Source of the DNA: Promethearchaeota archaeon
Lineage (GTDB): Archaea; Asgardarchaeota; Lokiarchaeia; Sigyniarchaeales; Promethearchaeaceae
DNA: 51,669 bases
Direction of reading: 5' to 3'
Assembly: GCA_014729055.1 (NCBI GenBank)
Contig: WJKO01000639.1
Span: forward strand, 1 to 51,669
In this document: positions 23,037 through 31,786 of the stretch, piece by piece
How the letters are laid out: every line of letters begins with the position of its first letter
How positions within the stretch are numbered: position 1 is the stretch's first letter
Translations under genes and position numbers: made by a program
Notes under the pieces: model-generated
Seen by the model: only the letters and a program-made list of their open reading frames with translations
Databases searched by the model: none
What the model was told of the DNA's origin: nothing

Positions 23037-23061
23037 AAAACCACCTCATAAATACAGAAAA

Positions 23062-23922
23062 CTAAATAAAATATTCTAAGGGATCAGCAATATTTTTTGG
23101 TTGTAAATTTTTAGGTACTTTAGGGATAGATTTGTCACCTTTCTTAATTACGTCTATATTTTTTCCTAAAGAATAAAGACTAAAAAAACCTACATTTTCG
23201 CAAGAAAAACTTTGCCAACTATAGGTTAAGGGAACCAATTCTGCAATATACTCTTCAATTGTTTGATTGCTTAAAAAGACTTGATCAGCTTTACTCACAA
23301 CAAATACGATTGGAGTTTTTAATAAAGCCGATTTGCTCCGACCAGCTTCTATAGCACGAGCAATTCGTAATAATAATGAATCTTGGTCTATTTTACTTTG
23401 ACGAAAAGGATCGATCAGAAAGATAAAGCCTTTAGCTTCAAGAATAATTTCATCTATCAATTCTCTTACTGATGTTTGAGAAGGTACCTGGCTTGTTCCA
23501 GAAGGATCTTTATCTTCTAAAGGAGAATCTTCTGAGGTCTCAATTATCCCTTCAGGATTTTTTAAGGATAGGTAGTTTTTAGGTTTAAAACAATTTTCTA
23601 AACTTTCACCAGGAAAATCATAGGTCCAAAGCGAGAAAGCCCTTTCCCCCTTCTTAGCCCCTCTTTTATACATCAGATGGAATTGTATTCTTTCACATTC
23701 ATTGGGGCGTGTTGGTCGAGGGAGTTCTTGTCGTTCGTATAACAATTTAACCTTTTCTTCCAAGTATTCATAGGAAGAAGAATAAGGATCAACTTTTACG
23801 GCTAACTTGCTGTCATATCCTTTTGATAATTCCCTAAAAAGAACGGTTAAGTAAATAGTCTTACCAGAACCAATACCCCCAAATAGACCTATTTTATCAT
23901 ATGGTTCAACCTTTCCCGACAT
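23062..23922 (-). CDS. P-loop GTPase, DO-GTPase-like, paralog of downstream gene
   Basis: 286 aa; Walker A GGIGSGKTIYLTVLF; G3 DFPGESL; GFIFLIDPF; G4-like SKAD. Confidence 0.72.
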   Translation of the reverse strand: MSGKVEPYDKIGLFGGIGSGKTIYLTVLFRELSKGYDSKLAVKVDPYSSSYEYLEEKVKLLYERQELPRPTRPNECERIQFHLMYKRGAKKGERAFSLWTYDFPGESLENCFKPKNYLSLKNPEGIIETSEDSPLEDKDPSGTSQVPSQTSVRELIDEIILEAKGFIFLIDPFRQSKIDQDSLLLRIARAIEAGRSKSALLKTPIVFVVSKADQVFLSNQTIEEYIAELVPLTYSWQSFSCENVGFFSLYSLGKNIDVIKKGDKSIPKVPKNLQPKNIADPLEYFI

Positions 23923-24289
23923 AATTAATCGAGAATAATTATCATTTCATAATTATAAATGTTTTTTTTGAAACAAAGGAATCGTTGATATAAGATGAGA
24001 CAGTAAAAGGACAAAACTATCCTGGGAATCTTCTTCTGACAAAAGCAAGGATCTTGATAGAGATCTAAAAAGCTTGAGAAATAAAAACTAAAGGATTGTT
24101 GACCAATCATGAACGGAAAAAAGTACTAATACTCAGGATCGAACCAAGGGTAGAAATGTAACATTTTTTCGATTGTATTCTCAATTCTGATTTAATAACA
24201 TTTATTAATTTTTAATTATATTTTTATAAACAATAAATAGATTGCCTTTAAAGGTTATTAGAATACATATACTTTGAGTGGTAAATGAA
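23923..24289. promoter_or_regulatory. Divergent intergenic region between GTPase operon (-) and ESCRT-like operon (+)
   Basis: AT-rich 367-bp gap between divergent gene starts; no precise promoter boxes assigned. Confidence 0.45.
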
Positions 24290-24862
24290 ATGGGATTTCT
24301 CCATAAAATTTTTGGAAAGAAAAAACTTAGTGCTAGTGAATTAGATGCAGCCAGAGAATCTTTTTTTGATAGTCGATTAGATGTTGAGGATAGAATTAGA
24401 ACATTAAAACGGGAAATCAAAAAAAGCTATTTGGCTGGCAAAGAACCTTCTCCTGCTAAATTAATTGCTTTAAAACGAGCAAAAGTAATTCATGAGCAGT
24501 TGGTTGGTTTAGAAGATACCTTGGAAGGAATGGCTATTGAAGCGGAAGTGAGCTCAGCATTAGATGAGATTAATCAAGAAATGCCCAATTTAACTGAGCT
24601 TCTTCTACAATTCAGTGAATCATCCAATTCTATTCTCAGGACAACCGATAGGTTAACAAAAGTACAACAAGATTACTTAAGAAAAATGAAAAATATGATT
24701 GCTCAAGATGAAATAAGGTTAGAAACTCAAAAAGAGGAGATGGTTTCTTATAAAGATGAAGTTCTTCAGGATTTACAAGCGGATATTATGGAAGAATTAA
24801 TTATTGAAGATCCAGAATTTGCTGAAGAGCTTAAAAAAATTAAGGAACAGGAAGAAAGCTAA
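24290..24862 (+). CDS. ESCRT-III/Snf7-like protein
   Basis: ORF 24278..24862; ATG at 24290 gives MGFLHKIFGKKK (CHMP/Snf7-like N-terminus), then RIRTLKREIKKSYLAGKEPSPAKLIALKRAKVIHEQLVGLEDTLEGM (Snf7 alpha1-alpha2-like hairpin), acidic C-terminal helix. Confidence 0.68.
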   Translation: MGFLHKIFGKKKLSASELDAARESFFDSRLDVEDRIRTLKREIKKSYLAGKEPSPAKLIALKRAKVIHEQLVGLEDTLEGMAIEAEVSSALDEINQEMPNLTELLLQFSESSNSILRTTDRLTKVQQDYLRKMKNMIAQDEIRLETQKEEMVSYKDEVLQDLQADIMEELIIEDPEFAEELKKIKEQEES

Positions 24863-24875
24863 GGAGGAATGAAAG

Positions 24876-25433
24876 ATGAGATTCTTGAAAAGAAGGAAAA
24901 AAGTTACTAAGGAAGACATTGAAAGAGCTATTGAGATTATCGATGACAAGGAATTTGAAATTATAAGTCGTTTAGGAACCTTGGAGAGAGGAATTAAAGA
25001 GATATTCCTCAAAGGGGAGAATCCGACTATCCCAAAAATGATTGCTTACAAACGAGCTAAACTTTTAGCGAATATTATTGAAGGCTTCAAAGACACTTTG
25101 AGAGGAGTGGCATTAGAAATTGATATTAAAGCTGACTTTGATAAAATTAAAACAGAATTACCAAGTGTTTTTGAGCTCATTAATTCCTTTCATACCTCAT
25201 TAACAACCTCCAATCAAAACATTGAGCAACTAATTAAAATGCAAAGAAAATATGTCACAAGAATGGATAGATCTATTCATCAAAGTTTAGCCCGTATGGA
25301 AGATATGTCCGAGTCTGTTGAAGAGATTAAAAGGGAATTCTATGAGAAAGAAGGAAAAGCAATCTTAGAAGAATTGATGGCAGAAGATGCGGAATTTGCT
25401 GAGGCAATACCCGCAGAATTTAAGCGGAAATAA
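24876..25433 (+). CDS. ESCRT-III/Snf7-like protein, paralog of previous gene
   Basis: 185 aa; aligns along its length with the preceding product (LGTLERGIKEIFLKGENPTIPKMIAYKRAKLLANIIEGFKDTLRGVALE; acidic C-term LEELMAEDAEFAEAI); GGAGG upstream of ATG. Confidence 0.65.
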   Translation: MRFLKRRKKVTKEDIERAIEIIDDKEFEIISRLGTLERGIKEIFLKGENPTIPKMIAYKRAKLLANIIEGFKDTLRGVALEIDIKADFDKIKTELPSVFELINSFHTSLTTSNQNIEQLIKMQRKYVTRMDRSIHQSLARMEDMSESVEEIKREFYEKEGKAILEELMAEDAEFAEAIPAEFKRK

Positions 25434-25452
25434 TAACCGGGGTTGAGAAAGG

Positions 25453-26598
25453 TTGAGTGAATTTCAAAAAGTGTCTTTGTATAAAGAGAAAGCGTTGGAA
25501 GCCTTAAGAGAAGATGAAAAACAAATAGCAAAAAAATATCTTCAAAAAGCCATAAAATATTTAAAAATTCTAGAAATAAAAGCGGAACCTTCTTTAAAAA
25601 AAACTTATCAAGCGGTGATTAAAAACTATCTAACCATTATTGAAAAAATTGATGGAGAGAAAGCTTCTTCAAAGAAAATTCAACAAAAAATAGCCCTTCA
25701 AGAACCGGCCCAATCTAGCGTAAAAGATATTCCTAAAGAATGCCAAGCGAGTATTATTACGACTTCTACTACCTATAAGGATCTTGCTGGGTTAGATGAT
25801 TTGAGAAATGAATTAAAAAAGACAATAATGTGGCCTTTAAAGCATCCCGAAAAAGTGAAGAAATGGAAATGGAAGGGAGTAAAAGGGATATTAATGCATG
25901 GCCCGCCTGGTTGTGGGAAAACCTATCTAATTAAATGTACAGGTGGAGAGTTTCAACTACCAATTATCAATCTTAATCCTTCACAAGTATATTCAAAATA
26001 CGTAGGGGACTCACCAAAAGCCGTAAGAAAAGCCTATGGATGTGCTGAAAAAATAGCTCCAAGCATTGTTTTTGTTGATGAAATTGATAAATTAATAACC
26101 AAAAACGATTCCTCAGGAGTGGTTGTTCAAGTGCAAAGTGAGTTTCAACAGATACTCAGTGGCTTGAAAGAATCACGAACAATAACCATTGCAGCAACAA
26201 ATGCTCCATGGGATTTAGACCCAGCATTAATAAGAAGAGGAAGATTAGGGCATATTGTCTATGTTCCTCCCCCCGACCAACAAACACGAAAGGATTTGTT
26301 CAAAATCCATTTATCGGGGGTACCACTTGATAAATCCATTAATTTCAAAGAATTAGCAGAATTAACAAAACCTAATGAAGAGTCTGGTTGGCGTTATTCC
26401 TGCTCAGATATTGCCGAAATGTGTCTAAGTGCGTGTGAGGAAGGGTTAAGATTAGAGATTGAACAAGAAACAGATCAAGAAATAAAAATAAATCAAGAAT
26501 TAATAATAGATGTGATTAATAATACTAATTATTCTATCTCACCAAAAATGATCACTCAATATAAAAATTGGGAAAATAGAGCTAAAGAAAAACTCTAG
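25453..26598 (+). CDS. Vps4-like AAA ATPase, possible MIT-like N-terminal domain
   Basis: 381 aa; GPPGCGKT, pore-loop region SKYVGDSPKAVR, Walker B IVFVDEID, ATNAPWDLDPALIRRGR sensor/arginine-finger region; N-term helical 'KEKALEALREDEKQIAKKYLQKAIKYLKIL'. Confidence 0.82.
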   Translation: MSEFQKVSLYKEKALEALREDEKQIAKKYLQKAIKYLKILEIKAEPSLKKTYQAVIKNYLTIIEKIDGEKASSKKIQQKIALQEPAQSSVKDIPKECQASIITTSTTYKDLAGLDDLRNELKKTIMWPLKHPEKVKKWKWKGVKGILMHGPPGCGKTYLIKCTGGEFQLPIINLNPSQVYSKYVGDSPKAVRKAYGCAEKIAPSIVFVDEIDKLITKNDSSGVVVQVQSEFQQILSGLKESRTITIAATNAPWDLDPALIRRGRLGHIVYVPPPDQQTRKDLFKIHLSGVPLDKSINFKELAELTKPNEESGWRYSCSDIAEMCLSACEEGLRLEIEQETDQEIKINQELIIDVINNTNYSISPKMITQYKNWENRAKEKL

Positions 26599-26602
26599 GA
26601 GA

Positions 26603-27319
26603 ATGAAAAGAATGTTTCGTAGTAAAGAAAAAAGAATTGCACAAGCAAAAGAGAAGATTGGAAAAAAAGTTAATCAGCTAAAAGATATAAAGAAAAAGAA
26701 TAAACAAGAAGAGATTTTAGTGGACATAATTAAAATTGCTAATAAATTTGACCATGAAGACCGGTTAGAGATATTACAGACAATAGAACTTGAATTAGCG
26801 GAAGTTAGTCGGTTTTGGCGAGGACGAGCATTAAACGAAGATAAAAGACTCGAGACAATTATGCAAAAAATTGGAAAAATTCAAGATTTAGGGGAAGAGA
26901 TTATTGATCGAAATCTTGATTTAAAAATGGAACTAGATGACCTTATTGAACAGGCAGAAATTATTGGCACGAATATTCTAATTTATCAAAGTGAAAAAAG
27001 CTCTATTAATATTCTAAAAAGACGTATCGGTCCAGTGATATTAGAGGGAGTAGCGGATCCAGTAACAGCAGTGACAAAAATTAGAAGGGAACAGACCAAG
27101 GATTCTTATAAATATGAACAGAAGACGGACCGGTTAAAAGAACAAATAAGAGGTTTCAGAAAGGATAGACGAGTAGAATATCGAAAAAAAGTAGAGGACA
27201 AAAAGAAAATAGCTGCTATGCGTAAAGGTCTTGATTCAGAAAAAGAAGAAATTGATATTAAAAGGAAGGAAAGAGAAAAAATCCGGGAATTATTTATTGA
27301 TGATAATGAAAAAATCTAA
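26603..27319 (+). CDS. Highly charged coiled-coil protein co-transcribed with ESCRT-like genes
   Basis: 238 aa, starts 4 bp after Vps4-like stop; heptad-like helices. Confidence 0.6.
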   Translation: MKRMFRSKEKRIAQAKEKIGKKVNQLKDIKKKNKQEEILVDIIKIANKFDHEDRLEILQTIELELAEVSRFWRGRALNEDKRLETIMQKIGKIQDLGEEIIDRNLDLKMELDDLIEQAEIIGTNILIYQSEKSSINILKRRIGPVILEGVADPVTAVTKIRREQTKDSYKYEQKTDRLKEQIRGFRKDRRVEYRKKVEDKKKIAAMRKGLDSEKEEIDIKRKEREKIRELFIDDNEKI

Positions 27320-27331
27320 TGACTAAAGAAT

Positions 27332-27384
27332 AGGGGATTTAGCTAAAGAAGTTTTGTCGTAGTTTAGCTCTTATCCCCTTTTTC
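27332..27384 (+). terminator. Terminator-like stem-loop at end of ESCRT-like operon
   Basis: AGGGGAT-TT-AGCTAAA ... TTTAGCT-CTT-ATCCCCT followed by TTTT. Confidence 0.7.
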
Positions 27385-27609
27385 CAAGTATTTTGATTAT
27401 TATAACTCTGGTCAAACTAAACAAACAGCTTTTCAATTTTTTGGCTAATTTATCATTTTTGGAATAAATTAAGTTCTTCTTTTCCTTAGGATAAAAACTC
27501 TTGAGCTAAAAATTTCAAATGAAAAAAGATAAAGAATAGAGAAAATAAAGAGACTAATTTCTTAAAAATTAATGTACAAATTTTTAGTGCATTATTTTTT
27601 AAGAAAACA

Positions 27610-27633
27610 GTTTATAGGCAAAAGCCTATAAAC
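27610..27633 (-). terminator. Perfect stem-loop overlapping stop codon of 27626..31555
   Basis: GTTTATAGGC-AAAA-GCCTATAAAC, 10-bp perfect stem. Confidence 0.6.
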
Positions 27634-30600
27634 TAAAATTAGTCCCATAAATTAGCGATTCATCAATCTCATTTAAGAGACGGTTACATATTTCAACGAG
27701 AGAAACAAAATTAAGTCGTTTACAAATTTTAAGCAAACTTTCCAGATTGTTCTTAATCTCTGAAATTTGGATAGGATCCTTAACTGGCTCATTGACCAGT
27801 CTCTCTATTTTTTGTTCTAGTTCTAATAAATAATCATTAATTTCTTTTTCAGTTACTAACCAAATTTCCTCTCCTTTAATTGTAACAACTTTCTTTTTAT
27901 CTGCTAAATGGTGAATTTCGTTGTAAATTGTTTTGGACGAGAGATTTCCTTTCGTTTCAGCAAAAACTTCTTCAATAGTTGTTTGTCGCTTACTTTTAGC
28001 TTTTAATCTTTTTAAAGCTCGGACAATTTGATTCTCTGGTCGGTGATATCTCCGGATTAACAACCAGATGGTTAATGAAGCTATTAAAATTACACCAATT
28101 CCCGAACTTATTAAAGAAATGAGGAGAATTCTTCTATCTCGGGCAGGATTATCATTGGGGTTATTGGGATCATTTCCTTGTGTAACCTCTGAATAATCAG
28201 AAGCACCATCATTATCACTGTCTGCTTTGTTCGGATCGGTTTCATAAAGATTCACTTCTTCCCCATCCGTTAAACCATCAGCATCAGTATCAGCCTCTAA
28301 AGGCAATGTTCCAAAATTATATTCTTCTAAATTTGTTAAACCATCCTCATCAGGGTCATCCGAAGCATCATCTACGATTGGATTAGTGGAGTTATAATGT
28401 TCCCAAGCATCTGGCAATAGATCCCCATCAGTGTCAATGTTCTTTGGATCAGTTAAAAGAGAGTATTCCTCAACATTAGTTAATCCATCTGCATCAGGAT
28501 CTTCCGCAGAATCATTAACTAAAGGGTTCAAACTATAAAGGAACTCCCAAGCATCGTCCATTGTATCATCATCAGAATCGGGGTCATTAGGATAACTTCC
28601 AAACAAAAATTCATCAATGTTCGTGAGTGTGTCATTATCCAAATCTTGTTGAGCATCATTAATAAGAGGGTCAAGGCCAAAAGATGCCTCAAAATTATCA
28701 GGCATTTCATCTGCATCAGTATCTACAGTAGTAGGATCTGTCGTTAGAACATTGATTTCATAAGCATCTAATAGAGTATCCCCATCAGTGTCATTGGTGT
28801 TAGGATCGGTGAAATAACCATCTGCTCCTGTAAAAATTTCCTCCCAATCGAGAATAGTATCATAATCACTATCATTATATAAAGGATTAGTATAGAAATA
28901 GCCATCTGTAGCGAAGGGATTATCAGGAGAAGAAATGCCATGGACTTCCTCACCATCTAATAGTTTATCCCCATCAGAGTCATTATTATTAGGTAAAGTG
29001 TTTCTTTCAAACTCTTCTAAATTAGTTAAGCCATCACTATCCAGATCCCCAGAAGCATCGTCCTCAGTCGGGTTAAGACCATTAGATACTTCGTAAAAAT
29101 CACCTATACCATCAGCATCAGTGTCTGAATCCGTTGGGCTAGTGAAATATGTTAGTACTTCCTCACCATCATTCAAGCCATCAGCATCAGTATCTGCTGT
29201 CCAAGGATCAGTTTCGTTATCTTGCTCCTCAAGGTTCGTTAAACCGTCACCGTCCAAGTCCTCATTAGCATCACCAACTAATGGATCAGTTTCATAATCA
29301 ACTTCCCATTTATCCAAAAGACCGTCAGCATCTGTATCAGCTTTTTGAGGATCAGTACCATTTTCAAATTCGTTATAATTACTTAAACCATCAGTATCAG
29401 CATCTGATGATCCATCATCCTCTAATGGGTCAAGCTCATTATTATATTCCCAGCCGTCAGGCATTCCATCAGCATCGGTATCATTATTGTTAGGATCGGT
29501 ACCAATTAATTGTTCTTCCTCGTAGGTTAGACCGTCACCGTCATCATCAATATTAGAGGGATTACTCGTTTCATCTAATGGATCAGTACCAGCACTAACT
29601 TCCTCACCATCAGAGTAACTATCGCCATCAGAATCCTCAACTAATGGATCGGTTCCGTAATCATTAACCTCTTCACCATCAGTTAATCCATCACTATCGG
29701 AATCTTCAGCGTTAGGATCTGTATTGTTATCGTATTCCTCGAGATTAGTTAGCCCGTCTGTATCGGGATCATTACCACTGTCGTCACTGTCTGGGGACAA
29801 GTTATTATCAACCTCCCATTTATCGTCCATACCATCGCCATCGGAATCTGTCGATTCTGGGTTGCAATTGTTATTGTATTCTTCAAGGTTAGTCAATCCA
29901 TCTCCATCAAGGTCTCCATTTGCATCATTAGTTAACGGATCAAGAGTATGATCAATTTCCCAGCCATCAGGCATTTCATCGTCATCAGAATCGTCATCGT
30001 TGGGATAAGTATTATAGTCATTATATTCCTCAAAATTGGTTAGACCATCAGAATCCAAATCCTCAGAAGCATCATTTTGAGTTGGGTCCAGATTATAGTC
30101 AACCTCATAACCATCAGGCATCCCGTCATCATCATGGTCAGCATCATTGGGGTCAGTGCTATAGGTATTAACCTCTTCACCATCCTTTAGGCCATCATCA
30201 TCAGAATCAGCATCTTGAGGATCCGTACCATAAGTGTTCACTTCGTCACCATCAGATAACCCATCGACATCACAATCAGAATCATTGGGGCTTGTACCAT
30301 AAATGTTCACTTCGTCGCCGTCAGATAATCCATCATCATCGGAGTCAGAATCAGTAGGAACACTGCCGTAAGTGTTCACTTCGTCACCATCAGATAACCC
30401 ATCATCATCAGTATCAGGATCCGAGGGATCAGTACCATAAGTATCTTCTTCAGAAGTCGTTAAGCCATCACCATCTTCATCAAGGTCTAATTGAAAAATA
30501 TGCATAGTTGTTGATTGATGGCATAAATAAATATAATCATTATATGTATCAACTCCACCACCATTAACATCCCCACCATCAAAGGATGCTATCTCCGAAG

Positions 30601-31555
30601 GAGAAGAGGGAGTAGAAAAATCAATTACTGTTAATTCTTTATCTGCAGCCTCAGTGCCTCCTCCAATAAACGCATAATTACCATCACAAGCTAAATAATA
30701 ACCTCTTGTAACCGAGCAGGAGCCCAGAGTTGTTGGGGAGGCAGGATTAGTTATATCAATAATAGATAATCCACCAGAAGTTAATACATAGGCATAGGAA
30801 CTAATAACAACAATATCTAATGCTGTTCCACAGGAGTGTTTTTTAACATGGGTAGGATTACCCTTATCTTGTATATTGAGAATCTCTAAACCGGCATTAG
30901 CAATAAAAGCGTAATCTCCTGAGACAGCGACACGTCTATAATCATCAGAGGAATCATAAGAGCCAACGTAGGTAGGATTGGAGGGGTCCGAAACACTAAT
31001 AATGACAAAGCCATTAGTTCGACAGGTTAAATAGGCATAGAAACCACTTACAAAAACCCCTTCAATGGAAGCATAGTCACTATATTCTCCTATCAAAGAA
31101 GGATTATTTTTATCGGAGCAGTCGAAAATTAATAGTTTTCCGGTAGTAACAAATGCATAATTGCCGCTAACAACTACTTCCTTGGGATAGTCGTCTGCTA
31201 TCTCGATTTGACCAATAATCTCAGGATCACTCGGCGTTGCTAAGTCTGCAATCAAAAAATGTGCCGATGAACCAGCATTAGTTGTAACAATATAAGCATA
31301 AGAGCCGGAAATAGCTATATCTCTGAAATTCCCTAAAGCATAAGAGCCGGATAGTTGTCCCACCTCCACAAGATTCTCAAGAGTGTCTTGAGGTTCAACT
31401 TGTAAGGGGGAAACATAATCGGATATCACACTAGCCGACCCTTTATTTTGTATATTTTTTTCAGAGAAAAAATTATACGGGGAAAAACTTTGACTTAATA
31501 TCGGAGCAATTATAATTATTAAAAAGAAAAATGTTTTAAATTTCTTACACAACAT
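27626..31555 (-). CDS. Surface receptor-like protein: LVIVD-type repeats, TSP3 stalk, TM, cytoplasmic winged-helix-like domain
   Basis: 1309 aa; '[29 protein letters not shown]' LVIVD-like repeats; DxDxDG repeats; [27 protein letters not shown]-term [43 protein letters not shown]. Confidence 0.85.
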   Translation of the reverse strand: MLCKKFKTFFFLIIIIAPILSQSFSPYNFFSEKNIQNKGSASVISDYVSPLQVEPQDTLENLVEVGQLSGSYALGNFRDIAISGSYAYIVTTNAGSSAHFLIADLATPSDPEIIGQIEIADDYPKEVVVSGNYAFVTTGKLLIFDCSDKNNPSLIGEYSDYASIEGVFVSGFYAYLTCRTNGFVIISVSDPSNPTYVGSYDSSDDYRRVAVSGDYAFIANAGLEILNIQDKGNPTHVKKHSCGTALDIVVISSYAYVLTSGGLSIIDITNPASPTTLGSCSVTRGYYLACDGNYAFIGGGTEAADKELTVIDFSTPSSPSEIASFDGGDVNGGGVDTYNDYIYLCHQSTTMHIFQLDLDEDGDGLTTSEEDTYGTDPSDPDTDDDGLSDGDEVNTYGSVPTDSDSDDDGLSDGDEVNIYGTSPNDSDCDVDGLSDGDEVNTYGTDPQDADSDDDGLKDGEEVNTYSTDPNDADHDDDGMPDGYEVDYNLDPTQNDASEDLDSDGLTNFEEYNDYNTYPNDDDSDDDEMPDGWEIDHTLDPLTNDANGDLDGDGLTNLEEYNNNCNPESTDSDGDGMDDKWEVDNNLSPDSDDSGNDPDTDGLTNLEEYDNNTDPNAEDSDSDGLTDGEEVNDYGTDPLVEDSDGDSYSDGEEVSAGTDPLDETSNPSNIDDDGDGLTYEEEQLIGTDPNNNDTDADGMPDGWEYNNELDPLEDDGSSDADTDGLSNYNEFENGTDPQKADTDADGLLDKWEVDYETDPLVGDANEDLDGDGLTNLEEQDNETDPWTADTDADGLNDGEEVLTYFTSPTDSDTDADGIGDFYEVSNGLNPTEDDASGDLDSDGLTNLEEFERNTLPNNNDSDGDKLLDGEEVHGISSPDNPFATDGYFYTNPLYNDSDYDTILDWEEIFTGADGYFTDPNTNDTDGDTLLDAYEINVLTTDPTTVDTDADEMPDNFEASFGLDPLINDAQQDLDNDTLTNIDEFLFGSYPNDPDSDDDTMDDAWEFLYSLNPLVNDSAEDPDADGLTNVEEYSLLTDPKNIDTDGDLLPDAWEHYNSTNPIVDDASDDPDEDGLTNLEEYNFGTLPLEADTDADGLTDGEEVNLYETDPNKADSDNDGASDYSEVTQGNDPNNPNDNPARDRRILLISLISSGIGVILIASLTIWLLIRRYHRPENQIVRALKRLKAKSKRQTTIEEVFAETKGNLSSKTIYNEIHHLADKKKVVTIKGEEIWLVTEKEINDYLLELEQKIERLVNEPVKDPIQISEIKNNLESLLKICKRLNFVSLVEICNRLLNEIDESLIYGTNFSL

Positions 31556-31747
31556 CTCATTTACATCCCATATTTCAATAACAGTATTTTACTTTTATTG
31601 TTGTTATATATGTATTTTTTGAAATCAGTAAATGAAGCGAATAAATTATAATATAGATTGAAAAGTTTGATTCTTAATCATTTATGAAAGAATGAGAAGA
31701 ACATTATTGCAATCCAAAGATAAACCTCAAGGCAAAAAAAGCTATTC

Positions 31748-31773
31748 ACATAGGCACAGTTAGGTGCCTATGT
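31748..31773 (-). terminator. Perfect stem-loop downstream of 31787..35482
   Basis: ACATAGGCAC-AGTTAG-GTGCCTATGT, 10-bp perfect stem. Confidence 0.6.
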
Positions 31774-31786
31774 AAACTATCCTCTA

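Noticed and set aside
23925-24420. Minus-strand ORFs 23925..24110 and 24205..24420
   Set aside because: Lie in the divergent promoter region or antisense to the Snf7-like gene; no recognisable protein features.
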